Shown here one piece after another: positions 50,539 to 59,668 of a stretch of DNA of 64,000 nt. The translations under genes were made by a program, and so were the position numbers. The notes under the pieces are model-generated. The model did not search any database. It saw nothing but the letters and a program-made list of their open reading frames with translations, and was not told the DNA's origin. Where the stretch lies: assembly GCF_000708595.2 (NCBI RefSeq), contig NZ_JARP01000003.1:248001-312000 (forward strand), in the 5' to 3' direction. The stretch is from Flavobacterium sp. KJJ (lineage in GTDB: Bacteria > Bacteroidota > Bacteroidia > Flavobacteriales > Flavobacteriaceae). Each line of letters opens with the position of its first letter. Positions within the stretch are counted from its first letter, which is position 1.

Positions 50539-50550
50539 AAATCGATTGAA
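50539..50550 (+). promoter_or_regulatory. Downstream AATCGATT operator-like site
   Basis: AAATCGATTGAA shares the AATCGATT core with the two upstream sites. It lies in the untranslated leader, 54 bases after the palindrome's core. Confidence 0.5.
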
Positions 50551-50662
50551 AAACCGTACTGCTATTGATGTAAGAAAGTTTTAAACTGTAAGAAATTAAA
50601 AAATTAGAATAAAAAAAACCACTAAAAACCATAAAACCAATTAATAACTTAAACAATAAACC

Positions 50663-53600
50663 ATGAATTTTAAAGATTTATTTAATAAAGGAGCAAACTA
50701 TTGTTTTGTTTTCTTGTTGTGCTTATTGATGAGCAATCGAATGAGTGCGCAGAATGTAACACTAGAAGGTACCGTAAAAGATGCTCAAGGTTTAGGCCTT
50801 CCGGGTGTTAATGTACTTGAGAAAGGAACAAAGAATGGGACTTCTACAGATTTTGACGGGCACTATAGATTAAAGCTTACAAATACCAAAGGAGTAATCT
50901 CTTTTTCATTTATAGGTTTTAAAACAAAAGAAGTTCCTGCAACTGGAAAAACTAAAATTGATGTTGTTTTGTCTGAAGACTCTAATAACTTAAATGAAGT
51001 TGTGGTTGTTGGATATTCTAGTGTTAAAAAACAAGATTTAACAGGTGCAGTTTCTGTAGTTTCTGGGAATGACTTAAGAAAAAATCCCGTAGCTAATTTA
51101 GCAGAAGCGCTTACTGGGCGTGTTGCCGGAGTTCAGGTAACGTCTTCTGAAGGTTCTCCAGATTCTGAAATCAAAATTAGAATTCGTGGCGGCGGATCAT
51201 TAACACAAGACAGTGCGCCGCTTATTTTAGTAGACGGATTTCCTGTAAATAGTATGAACGACGTTCCGGCTGCCGATGTAGAATCTCAAACTATTTTGAA
51301 AGACGCCTCGTCAACTGCAATTTATGGTTCTAGAGGAGCAAATGGAGTAATTTTGATTACTACAAAAAGAGGTAAAAACGGAACAATATCGGTAAACTAT
51401 AATATGTTCTATGGTATGAAAACCATGGCAAAACAAATTGATGTTCTTGATCCGCAAGATTTTGTAAAATGGCAATATGAATATGCATTATTAGATAATG
51501 ACATTCCATCATACGAAAAATATTTTGGAAGCTACCAAGACAGAGATTTATATAATGGTGTAAAAGGTGATAATTGGCAGAAACAAATTTACGGACGTAC
51601 TGGCGAAGTTCAAAGCCGTGATTTAGGAATACGTGGTGGTTCTGATAAAATCAACTTTAATTTTAATTATGCTCATTACGATGAAAAAGCGATCATGATT
51701 GGTTCAGATTTTAAAAGAAATAACCTTTCGCTGGCTTTAAACAGCAAAGCTTCTGATAAAATCGATCTTGCTTTTACAATGCGTTACGCAGATACAGAAA
51801 TAAACGGAGGCGGACTTAACGAACAAAAAGAAGTTTCTTCTGCAGATGCTCGTTTGCGTCATGCGGTTGGTTATTCTCCAATTCCATTGCCTGGATTAAC
51901 AACAGATAATACAGATGAAGCTGTTTCTAGCTATCTTGTAAATCCTTTTGTTGCAACAGCAGATACAGATCGTCAGCAAAACAGAAAAGTATTTAATATG
52001 CTTGGAAGTTTTTCTTGGAAAATAATTAAAGATCTTCAGTTTAAATCAGAATTCGGATTAGATAATTTCTATTATCAAGATTATCGTTTTTACGGAAGAA
52101 GCACATATTATGTAAATAACGTTCCTGCATCTGAAAACCAAGGTATGCCGGCACTTACTATCGGAGATCGTAAAGATTACAGATTTAGAAATGCAAACAC
52201 GCTTACTTACGATTTTAGTAAGTTTCTTGGAGAAAATCATCATTTGAAAGTTCTTGCAGGAGAAGAGATGATCAATTCTACTTCAAATCAAGTAATGACT
52301 GTACTTCATGGTTTTCCAAAGTTTTTTGATTTTGATCAATCAAAAAAATTAACAACACAAGGAAAACCAAATTCTGTTGATAATTACTATAGTCCAGATG
52401 ATAAATTGCTTTCGTTTTTTGGAAGTATGAATTATGACTACAAAGATCGCTACTTGTTTACAGCAACTTACCGTGCGGATGGTTCTAGCAGATTCTTAGG
52501 AGATAATCGTTGGGGATATTTTCCGGCAGCTGCTGTAGCTTGGAAAATTTCTTCTGAGAATTTCTTGAAAGATGTATCTTGGATCAACTTGCTTAAACTT
52601 AGATTAAGTTATGGAGAAGCTGGAAACAATAATATTCCGGTAGGACAAACAGTTCAAAATTTTGAATCTTCTACTACAACATGGATCAATGGTGTTGGAA
52701 GTTATTGGGCAGCATCAAAAACATTGGCTAATCCTGATTTGAAATGGGAAACGACAGTAACTCAAAACTTAGGTCTTGATTTTGATTTCTTTAAAGGCCG
52801 TGTAACGGGATCGCTAGAAGCTTATAAAAATGTTACTAAAGATCTTTTAATCAATTTTCCAGTTCCAGGAACAGGTTATGATTTTCAATACAGAAATATG
52901 GGGGAAACTCAAAATAAAGGTTTTGAGGCTACTGTAAATCTTGCGATAATAGAAAAACCTAATTACGGATTAAGCTTTTCTTTTAATATTGGTGTAAACG
53001 AAAATAAAATCAATTCACTTGGTGTAATGAGCAACTTTGGTGCTAATACAAACTGGGCATCTACTCAAATTGGAAATGATTTCGCAGTAAACGTTGGTTC
53101 TCCAATTGGTTTAATGTATGGTTATAAAAACGATGGCCGTTATGAAGTTTCTGACTTTGATTATAACGGAACAGCTTATACTTTGAAAGCTGGAGTTGCA
53201 AATGCTTCAACTGTAGTTGGAAATGTGCAGCCAGGTTATATGAAATTAAAAGATCTAAATGGTGATGGTGTTGTTAATAACAGTGATCAAACTGTTATTG
53301 GAAATGCTAATCCAAAAAGTTCTGGAGGTTTTGCAATCAATGCTAATGCTTACGGATTTGATCTTTCGGCTGGTTTTAACTACAGCATTGGAAATGACAT
53401 CTACAACGCAAACAAAATTGAGTTTACAACTTCTAACCAAAACGGACAATACAGAAACTTAAGTTCAGAAATGGCAGATGGAAAAAGATGGACAAATCTT
53501 AATGTTGAAACAGGCCAATTAGTAACAGATCCTACTGCTTTAGCAGCATTAAATGCTAACACAACAATGTGGTCACCGTATATGAATCGATTTGTTTTTA

Positions 53601-53866
53601 GTGACTGGGCTGTTGAAGATGGTTCTTTCTTAAGACTTAATACTTTAACATTAGGTTATACTGCACCAAATTCATTTATTAATGCAGTGGGCGCAACTAA
53701 ATTGAGATTTTACCTGACAGCTACAAACGTTTTTGTTATTACAAACTATTCAGGTCCAGATCCAGAGGTTTCTACAAGAAGAAATACGCCTCTTACGCCA
53801 GGAGTTGATTATTCAGCTTATCCGCGCAGCAGACAATTGGTTTTTGGTTTAAACCTAAGTTTTTAA
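50663..53866 (+). CDS. SusC/RagA-family TonB-linked outer-membrane transporter
   Basis: A 1067-residue protein. A signal peptide ending SNRMSAQ is followed by a carboxypeptidase-regulatory-like domain (VTLEGTVKDAQGLGLPGVNVLEKGT; about 31-115) and the TonB-box/SusC signature region NLNEVVVVGYSSVKKQDLTGAVSVV. The plug contains RIRGGGSLTQDSAPLILVDGFPV and LKDASSTAIYGSRGANGVILITTK. A 22-strand barrel follows and ends QLVFGLNLSF. It imports oligosaccharides with SusD, energised by TonB. It leads a three-gene operon controlled by the AATCGATT sites upstream. Confidence 0.96.
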   Translation: MNFKDLFNKGANYCFVFLLCLLMSNRMSAQNVTLEGTVKDAQGLGLPGVNVLEKGTKNGTSTDFDGHYRLKLTNTKGVISFSFIGFKTKEVPATGKTKIDVVLSEDSNNLNEVVVVGYSSVKKQDLTGAVSVVSGNDLRKNPVANLAEALTGRVAGVQVTSSEGSPDSEIKIRIRGGGSLTQDSAPLILVDGFPVNSMNDVPAADVESQTILKDASSTAIYGSRGANGVILITTKRGKNGTISVNYNMFYGMKTMAKQIDVLDPQDFVKWQYEYALLDNDIPSYEKYFGSYQDRDLYNGVKGDNWQKQIYGRTGEVQSRDLGIRGGSDKINFNFNYAHYDEKAIMIGSDFKRNNLSLALNSKASDKIDLAFTMRYADTEINGGGLNEQKEVSSADARLRHAVGYSPIPLPGLTTDNTDEAVSSYLVNPFVATADTDRQQNRKVFNMLGSFSWKIIKDLQFKSEFGLDNFYYQDYRFYGRSTYYVNNVPASENQGMPALTIGDRKDYRFRNANTLTYDFSKFLGENHHLKVLAGEEMINSTSNQVMTVLHGFPKFFDFDQSKKLTTQGKPNSVDNYYSPDDKLLSFFGSMNYDYKDRYLFTATYRADGSSRFLGDNRWGYFPAAAVAWKISSENFLKDVSWINLLKLRLSYGEAGNNNIPVGQTVQNFESSTTTWINGVGSYWAASKTLANPDLKWETTVTQNLGLDFDFFKGRVTGSLEAYKNVTKDLLINFPVPGTGYDFQYRNMGETQNKGFEATVNLAIIEKPNYGLSFSFNIGVNENKINSLGVMSNFGANTNWASTQIGNDFAVNVGSPIGLMYGYKNDGRYEVSDFDYNGTAYTLKAGVANASTVVGNVQPGYMKLKDLNGDGVVNNSDQTVIGNANPKSSGGFAINANAYGFDLSAGFNYSIGNDIYNANKIEFTTSNQNGQYRNLSSEMADGKRWTNLNVETGQLVTDPTALAALNANTTMWSPYMNRFVFSDWAVEDGSFLRLNTLTLGYTAPNSFINAVGATKLRFYLTATNVFVITNYSGPDPEVSTRRNTPLTPGVDYSAYPRSRQLVFGLNLSF

Positions 53867-53882
53867 TTAAATAATTATCAAG

Positions 53883-55664
53883 ATGAAACATAAAATAATA
53901 ATAGCAGGTCTAATCATAACAAGTCTTTTTACTTCTTGTCAAGAAGATTATTTAGATGCACCAGCACAATCAACACTAGACGAGTCAGTAATTTTTTCTA
54001 CAGCAGGACTAGCTGAAGGCGCAGTAAACGGAATAAAAGTACCTTTTGCTGAGACAAACTCTTATAGAGGCCGTTTTCTTCCTTTTTACGGATTAAATAC
54101 AGATGTTGAATGGTACAACACATCTCAAACAGCTGGTGATGCAGCAGATTTATGTGTATACGATGCAAAACCTATAAATTCACAAATGAATACAACCAAC
54201 AATGCTTGGGCTATGATGTATTCAGGAATTGAACGTGCTAATATCTGTATTCGCGGTTTGCGCCAATATGGCGATCCTAGACCAGGAACAGATCTTGGTT
54301 ATTTATTAGGAGAAGCATTAACATTGAGAGCTATTTATTACGCAGATTTAATTAAAGCTTGGGGCGATGTTCCAGCTCGTTTTGAACCAATTAATTCGGC
54401 AACAATTTATTTGGCTAAATCAAGTCGTGATGTGGTTTACAAACAAATTATTGCAGATTTAGGAGAAGCTTCTGCTTTGGTTCCATGGCCAAATGAAACA
54501 GCTAAAACAAGTACAGTAGAAAGAATCAATAAAGCTTTTGTAAAAGGATTTCGCGCTCGTTTAGCTTTGGCAGCAAGTGGTTTTCAGCAATATCCTGACG
54601 GAATTAGAAGAAGCACAGATCCTGAACTTTCTGTTGGAAATATGTACAGATTGGCTTTAGATGAATCTCGTTCTGTAATTTCTAGCGGAAAAGCCAGTTT
54701 AGAATCTTCATTCGAAACTTTTTGGAGAAAATACAATCAAGAAAATACTACAGCAGGAGGAGAATCTCTTTGGGAACTTCCTTTTGCAGATGGTAGAGGA
54801 AGAATGTTGTTCAGTTTTGCTGTTCGTCATACAACTAATGACCAGTTTCATGCTAATGGCGCTAACCGCGGAGGAACTGCAGGACCGCTTCCATTCGTAT
54901 TTTATGATTATGATCAAGCCGATTCTCGCCGCAATGTAACTTGCGTTCCTTACAAATGGGGTACAGCTGTAAACAATGTTGCTAAACAAGAATTAGGAGC
55001 GTTAAATACTTGGTATTTTGGAAAGTATCGTTATGAGTGGATGACTCGTTTTGTTACCTCAACAAATGATGATGGTGTAAATAAAATTTATATGCGCTAC
55101 GCTGAGGTACTTCTTATCGCTGCTGAAGCGGCAAATGAATTAGAAGGGCCAGGCGCAGCGGCACCGTATTTAAAAGAAATCCGCAGAAGAGCTTTTGCGC
55201 CAGCAGTTCAAGCTGTCAAAGTAGATGCTTATGTAAATGCCTTAACAAGCAAAGAGGCAATGTTTAACGCCCTTGTTGAAGAAAATAAATTTGAATTTAC
55301 TGGCGAAATGGAGCGTAAGCAAGCACTTATTCGTTGGAATTTGCTTAAAGCAAAATTAGATCAGGCAAAACAAAAAATGACAAATTTAGCAGCACATACA
55401 GGAGAGTATGCAGATGTTCCAGCAACTTTATATTATAAATTTAAAGCAGACAACGTAACTCTTGATATCTATGGGTTAAACAGAGGCGAAACAACAAATC
55501 CAGGAACAGATTACACTTCAGTAGCTTGGAATAATTTAATTGATACTAAGATAAATTCACTGTATAAAACAGGTGTTAATCCTGACAACAGACAGTTCTG
55601 GCCAATCTGGCAAGTATTTCTTGACGGAAGCAACGGGAAATTAGTTAATGATTACGGTTATTAA
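53883..55664 (+). CDS. SusD/RagB-family nutrient-binding outer-membrane lipoprotein
   Basis: A 593-residue lipoprotein with lipobox SLFTSC (Cys19), followed by QEDYLDAPAQSTLDES, the usual SusD start. TPR-like helices include ANICIRGLRQYG, GEALTLRAIYYADLIKAWGDVPA and RINKAFVKGFRARLALAASGFQQYPD. The C-terminal part has YMRYAEVLLIAAEAANELEG and LVEENKFEFTGEMERKQALIRW. It caps the SusC barrel and binds glycan at the surface. It starts 16 bases after susC. Confidence 0.96.
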   Translation: MKHKIIIAGLIITSLFTSCQEDYLDAPAQSTLDESVIFSTAGLAEGAVNGIKVPFAETNSYRGRFLPFYGLNTDVEWYNTSQTAGDAADLCVYDAKPINSQMNTTNNAWAMMYSGIERANICIRGLRQYGDPRPGTDLGYLLGEALTLRAIYYADLIKAWGDVPARFEPINSATIYLAKSSRDVVYKQIIADLGEASALVPWPNETAKTSTVERINKAFVKGFRARLALAASGFQQYPDGIRRSTDPELSVGNMYRLALDESRSVISSGKASLESSFETFWRKYNQENTTAGGESLWELPFADGRGRMLFSFAVRHTTNDQFHANGANRGGTAGPLPFVFYDYDQADSRRNVTCVPYKWGTAVNNVAKQELGALNTWYFGKYRYEWMTRFVTSTNDDGVNKIYMRYAEVLLIAAEAANELEGPGAAAPYLKEIRRRAFAPAVQAVKVDAYVNALTSKEAMFNALVEENKFEFTGEMERKQALIRWNLLKAKLDQAKQKMTNLAAHTGEYADVPATLYYKFKADNVTLDIYGLNRGETTNPGTDYTSVAWNNLIDTKINSLYKTGVNPDNRQFWPIWQVFLDGSNGKLVNDYGY

Positions 55665-55701
55665 GAATCTTAGAAAAAATTAATTATAAATTATAATTGT
55701 T

Positions 55702-57270
55702 ATGAAAACAAAATATATAGTAAAAGGATTAATAGCCACATTCTTGCTCGCTTTTGCAGTTTCAAGCTGCGAAAGTTATACAGATGAATTGTTAGATGGT
55801 TTAGGAAATACAAGAGAATTTTCTCCTATATCACTTACGGCAAAAGTAAAAAATCAAACTACTGTTGAACTTAATTGGACAGTAAACGAAGCTGCAGATC
55901 ATTATGTAGTAGAGTTTAGCGCAGATGATGCTGAGTTTAAAACAATTTATAAAACAGTTGAAGTTACTGCAGCACAATTACCGGTATCTGTTGCCTTAGA
56001 AGGTGAAACTGTTTATTCTATCAGAGTAAAAGCAATTACAACTGGATTAGCAGATTCAAAATGGTCTGTAATAACAGCAACTACTTTATCTGAACAGCTT
56101 TTCTTGCCGGTACAGCCGATAGATATCGAAGCAAAACAAGTTACTTTAAGATGGACGCCTAATAGCAATGTTACTCAAATTACAGTTGCGCCAGGAGGTA
56201 TTGCGCATACTATTACACCTGCAGAAAAAACGGCAGGAGTTGCAGTAATAACTGGACTTACAGGAGAAACTGCTTATACGGCTACATTGCTTAACGGAGC
56301 AAAAAAGAGAGGCACAGCCACTTTTACAACTGGAATCGACATCGGAACTGGTATTTTAGTTAAACCTACAGATGACTTGAATGCAGCAATTTCGGCAGCA
56401 AACGCAGGAGCTGTACTTGTATTAATGCCAGGTGATTATACCGTTTTTACAGGGGAGTATATTTTAACAAAACCAATTACGATTAGAGGTTTGAGAAGTT
56501 ATGATAAGCCATTAATTCATGGTAAATTCACTCTTAATGCTGGAGCAACTTCGCTAAGTTTAATTGATTTAGATATCAATGGAGATAAAACACAGACAGA
56601 TGCTGTAAAATACAATGAAGTAAGTGCAGGATATGGAGCTCTTTTAATTAGTGGTTGTAATATTCATGATTTTGCAAAATCATTGATATCACAATCTGTT
56701 ACAGGAAGCACTAAAATTGCTTCTGCTACAATCGAAAACTCTATTGTTACAAATGTATTGACTACTGGTGGGGATTTTATCGATTTTAGAACTTCAAATT
56801 TAGCTTCTTTAACACTTAAAAACAGTACTTTCAATAATTGTGCTGTAGCCCGTGATTTTATCCGTATCGATAACGCAGCTGGTCTAACAGGAACTGGTTT
56901 AACAACTAATGTATTGATTGATGCTTGTACGATTTCTAATAAAGGTATGACAGCAACAAATAGAATTTTATATGTTCGTTTTAATGCTAATGCATCTATA
57001 GTAAGAAATACAATATTTGCTGATACTCCTGGAATCTATTCAAACCAAAATGGTACTGCAACAGCAACAACACCGCCAACATTTACAGCTAATAATTACT
57101 TCAATTCAAGTTTATTATACACAGTTGGTGCCGCTGCCATTACAGTTGATAAATCAACAACCTATACGACATTGAATCCACAATTTACAAATGCAGCTGC
57201 TGGAGACTTTACAATAAGTAATCAAGCATTAAAAGATGCTAAAGTGGGAGATCCACGTTGGATTAAATAA
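55702..57270 (+). CDS. Surface lipoprotein with FN3-like repeats and DUF4957/DUF5123 beta-helix
   Basis: A 522-residue lipoprotein (lipobox LAFAVSSC, Cys23). Two fibronectin-III-like domains (about 40-130 and 132-207) contain VELNWTVNEAADHYVVEFS and QVTLRWTPNSNVTQITV. A right-handed beta-helix (about 210-515) follows, with TDDLNAAISAANAGAVLVLMPGDYTV, many short repeats, and the end KDAKVGDPRW. Such DUF4957/DUF5123 proteins are encoded in pectin-type utilisation loci and may bind or cleave uronate polymers; catalytic residues are not evident. It is the last gene of the operon and is followed by a terminator. Confidence 0.88.
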   Translation: MKTKYIVKGLIATFLLAFAVSSCESYTDELLDGLGNTREFSPISLTAKVKNQTTVELNWTVNEAADHYVVEFSADDAEFKTIYKTVEVTAAQLPVSVALEGETVYSIRVKAITTGLADSKWSVITATTLSEQLFLPVQPIDIEAKQVTLRWTPNSNVTQITVAPGGIAHTITPAEKTAGVAVITGLTGETAYTATLLNGAKKRGTATFTTGIDIGTGILVKPTDDLNAAISAANAGAVLVLMPGDYTVFTGEYILTKPITIRGLRSYDKPLIHGKFTLNAGATSLSLIDLDINGDKTQTDAVKYNEVSAGYGALLISGCNIHDFAKSLISQSVTGSTKIASATIENSIVTNVLTTGGDFIDFRTSNLASLTLKNSTFNNCAVARDFIRIDNAAGLTGTGLTTNVLIDACTISNKGMTATNRILYVRFNANASIVRNTIFADTPGIYSNQNGTATATTPPTFTANNYFNSSLLYTVGAAAITVDKSTTYTTLNPQFTNAAAGDFTISNQALKDAKVGDPRWIK

Positions 57271-57291
57271 TATTTTTACAGTTAGTTTAGT

Positions 57292-57325
57292 AAAAAGGGA
57301 TGCAGTTTTGCATCCCTTTTTTATT
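57292..57325 (+). terminator. Terminator of the susCD operon
   Basis: Perfect 13-bp stem AAAAAGGGATGCA/TGCATCCCTTTTT with a 4-base loop, then T-rich sequence, 21 bases after the last stop codon. Confidence 0.92.
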
Positions 57326-57381
57326 TTTATATGGCGTGTGGTTTAAATCCGTCTACTCCGCGTACCATTAACACCAACAAT

Positions 57382-57954
57382 TTATTCAATATCCAAATCA
57401 AATTTTTCTAATAATCCTGCCAGTGCAGCATGCGTCACTCTAGTTCTTTTGATTTTGTTTTCAGAAGGATCAAAAGCGTAATTCCTTGAACTTCTAAAGT
57501 CTGTTTTTTCCAAGATGCATTCCATGAAAGTGGCATTAGACAAATCGCAGTTTTTAAAGATTGCCAGAGACAAATCGGTATTAGAGAAATCAACATCTTT
57601 TAAGGAACAATCAATGAATTGGGTTTTCTTTAATTTTTTATAAATGAAAGTCGAATAATCTAAAAGACAATCATGAAAATTCATCGAAAATAAAAAACTG
57701 TTGCTTGAGCTGAAGTCTAATCCCATTAATTTACAGCCAATAAATGTGATATTTTTTAAACCTGTATTTTTAAGAACGGCCAACGAAAGATTACAGTTTT
57801 TAAACGTACAATCTAAAAAGTCAATCGAACTGAAATCACTTTTTGAGAAGTTGCAATTGATGAACTCGCAATTTACAAATTCGTTATCCGTTAGTTTTTG
57901 ATCCGAATAATCAATCGTGTCAAAAGTTTTGTTTTGATGCAGTGCAGCTTCCAT
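57382..57954 (-). CDS. Pentapeptide-repeat protein (Qnr/MfpA-like)
   Basis: A 190-residue protein made almost wholly of A(D/N)LXX-type pentapeptide repeats (CEFINCNFSKSDFSSIDF, CTFKNCNLS, DVDFSNTDLSLAIFKNCDLSNATF), forming a right-handed quadrilateral beta-helix. The end, THAALAGLLEKFDLDIE, resembles the C-terminal dimerisation tail of Qnr/MfpA proteins, which mimic DNA and protect gyrase. Many cysteines occupy core positions. A fluoroquinolone-protection role is possible but not shown. It lies 42 bases downstream of the small 66-residue gene on the same strand. Confidence 0.85.
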   Translation of the reverse strand: MEAALHQNKTFDTIDYSDQKLTDNEFVNCEFINCNFSKSDFSSIDFLDCTFKNCNLSLAVLKNTGLKNITFIGCKLMGLDFSSSNSFLFSMNFHDCLLDYSTFIYKKLKKTQFIDCSLKDVDFSNTDLSLAIFKNCDLSNATFMECILEKTDFRSSRNYAFDPSENKIKRTRVTHAALAGLLEKFDLDIE

Positions 57955-57996
57955 AAATAATTAAGTTGAGGTTGAAGAGGATTTGGCTAAGCCGAT

Positions 57997-58197
57997 TTAT
58001 TCTAATTCGATACAGTCAAAAATGTTGTTTTGAAGAAGTAATTCCGAAATTTCGATTTCGCTGTCGATTCTTAAAATGTTATCACAATCTTCAAGATCAA
58101 AATTCCACGAAGCATCTGGCAGCAATTCCTGAAGAACTGTTTCTGCTAACTCTAATTTGGATTTTGTATCAACTGAAGTTTTAAAAACAAAAATCAT
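57997..58197 (-). CDS. Small conserved-looking hypothetical protein
   Basis: A 66-residue acidic protein, MIFVFKTSVDTKSKLELAE..., with WNFDLEDCDNILRIDSEIE in the middle. The beta-alpha-beta-beta-alpha-like pattern recalls small ferredoxin-like or ACT-like folds. No metal-binding CxxC is present. I recall similar short proteins in Bacteroidota but not a named family. It has the same orientation as the pentapeptide gene, which argues that this strand, not the overlapping plus-strand frame, is coding. Confidence 0.6.
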   Translation of the reverse strand: MIFVFKTSVDTKSKLELAETVLQELLPDASWNFDLEDCDNILRIDSEIEISELLLQNNIFDCIELE

Positions 58198-58268
58198 AAT
58201 CTGCTCTTTTTTTATGGTGCAAATTTCAATAAATGCTTTTTGAGTTGATAGGATTCTGTAATCAATAA

Positions 58269-59189
58269 TTAGGATTTATCAATCAATTTTCGGTATTGAA
58301 TAGGAGTAAGATCTTCGTGTTTTTTAAAGAAACGGCTAAAATAAGATTGATCTTCATGACCAACATGCATTGCTATTTCGCTAACCGAAAGCGTAGTTTG
58401 ATATAATAAATATTTGGCTTCAAGCAATATGGTTTCATCAATCCATTTTGTGGCCGACTTGCCGGTTGCAGTTTTAACTGATTTGTTGAGATGATTCGGC
58501 GAAACATTCAGCAATGAAGCATAAAACTTTACCTGATGATTGATTTTAAGATTGGCGTAAATGAGTTCTTTAAACTTAGCCGAAAGCGCCATTGCAGCTG
58601 TTCCGTTTTTAGAAGTTTTTACAGCATTTTTATTCATTTCACAAAACAACGCCATTAAATAAGACTGAACAAGTTCTAAATTAGAAATACCATTTTCAAC
58701 ATATTCAACTTGTAATCGATGAAATAAATTGAAAATAAAGAACGCATTTGTTTCTGAAAAAACAATATTTGGAGTGCCGCCAATTTTTAGAAAATCAAAA
58801 TCGTGAATCATTTCGCCGTTGGCATATTTTCCAATTAAAACATCAGGATGAAACTGACAAATATAACCAACATGCTTACTGTTAATGTGTTCTATTGAGA
58901 AAATCTGCCCAGCCGGAACCACAATAATTTCGTTTGGATTTGTTAAGTATTCTTCAAAGCCAATTTTAATTACATGAACGCCCGAAGTTATGAAAATAAT
59001 GGTATGACAACTGTGTTTAGAAGGCGGAACAGGATGCTGCAATTGCATTGTTTCTTCCATCTTCAAGCAAAAAAAACGTTCTGAATTTGATGTAAAAAGC
59101 TGATTTGCCGGATTATCTAAACCAAGAAATTTTTCTCTAAATCCCTTCGCTCCGTACGTTTTTACTTTTTCAGCTGTTTTGTCTTTCAT
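58269..59189 (-). CDS. AraC-family transcriptional regulator
   Basis: A 306-residue regulator. A cupin-like N-terminal sensor (about 40-130) contains SCHTIIFITSGVHVIKIGFEEYLTNPNEIIVVPAGQIFSI. A helix-turn-helix pair (about 205-304) has FYASLLNVSPNHLNKSVKTATGKSATKWIDETILLEAKYLL and SVSEIAMHVGHEDQSYFSRFFKKHEDLTPIQYRKL. No target is implied by the neighbours, which are uncharacterised small genes on the same strand. The ligand is unknown. Confidence 0.93.
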   Translation of the reverse strand: MKDKTAEKVKTYGAKGFREKFLGLDNPANQLFTSNSERFFCLKMEETMQLQHPVPPSKHSCHTIIFITSGVHVIKIGFEEYLTNPNEIIVVPAGQIFSIEHINSKHVGYICQFHPDVLIGKYANGEMIHDFDFLKIGGTPNIVFSETNAFFIFNLFHRLQVEYVENGISNLELVQSYLMALFCEMNKNAVKTSKNGTAAMALSAKFKELIYANLKINHQVKFYASLLNVSPNHLNKSVKTATGKSATKWIDETILLEAKYLLYQTTLSVSEIAMHVGHEDQSYFSRFFKKHEDLTPIQYRKLIDKS

Positions 59190-59214
59190 TTATCAGGCGA
59201 AGATTCGCTCTTGT

Positions 59215-59622
59215 TTAGTTTTCAGAATCAATATCAAATTTAAAGAAATCAAATAAACCGAAAAGAATTAACCAAGCAGCAAAAATGTATACCAGCACTT
59301 TTTTATAATCAAATTTATTGTAGTTCATCGCACGAAGCCACTCGTCTTCGGGTTCAGATAATTTATAGTATACAATAAATAGCCCCAAACCTAATGCGGC
59401 AAGCCCTGCAATATACTTAAGAATCATGTTAGGTTTAGATTTTTTGATTTCTCCATAAAAAATGATAGAGGAAACAATTACAAATAAAACCAACAACAGA
59501 TCTGTATTTATAAAATTATGATAATGTATGCATATTCTCCAAAGATCTGCAAGACCAACAATAATTAAAAGGGCTCTAGAAGTGACCCAAAAAGGATAAG
59601 AAGAAGCATAAAGTTGTTTCAT
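59215..59622 (-). CDS. Uncharacterised four-span membrane protein
   Basis: A 135-residue protein from MKQLYASSYPFWVTSRALL; a longer frame from 59754 would overlap the next gene by 86 bases and adds a non-membrane leader. Four hydrophobic segments are visible (about 12-27, 38-55, 65-83 and 107-125), with the loop LSEPEDEWLRAMNYNKFDYKK before the last one. No family is recognised with confidence. It lies between the DUF6642-like gene and the AraC gene, all on the minus strand. Confidence 0.65.
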   Translation of the reverse strand: MKQLYASSYPFWVTSRALLIIVGLADLWRICIHYHNFINTDLLLVLFVIVSSIIFYGEIKKSKPNMILKYIAGLAALGLGLFIVYYKLSEPEDEWLRAMNYNKFDYKKVLVYIFAAWLILFGLFDFFKFDIDSEN

Positions 59623-59668
59623 ATAAATGGGTAGGTTAGTTAAATTAATTAGTTTATTTTTTTTTCTT

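Noticed and set aside
50108..57300. The SusC/SusD locus as a horizontally acquired element with attachment sites
   Set aside because: No integrase, tRNA or flanking direct repeats were found, and base composition looks like the rest of the window.
57966..58184. Plus-strand 72-codon frame opposite the 66-residue gene
   Set aside because: The minus-strand frame has a balanced acidic composition and matches its neighbours' orientation; the plus frame looks random.
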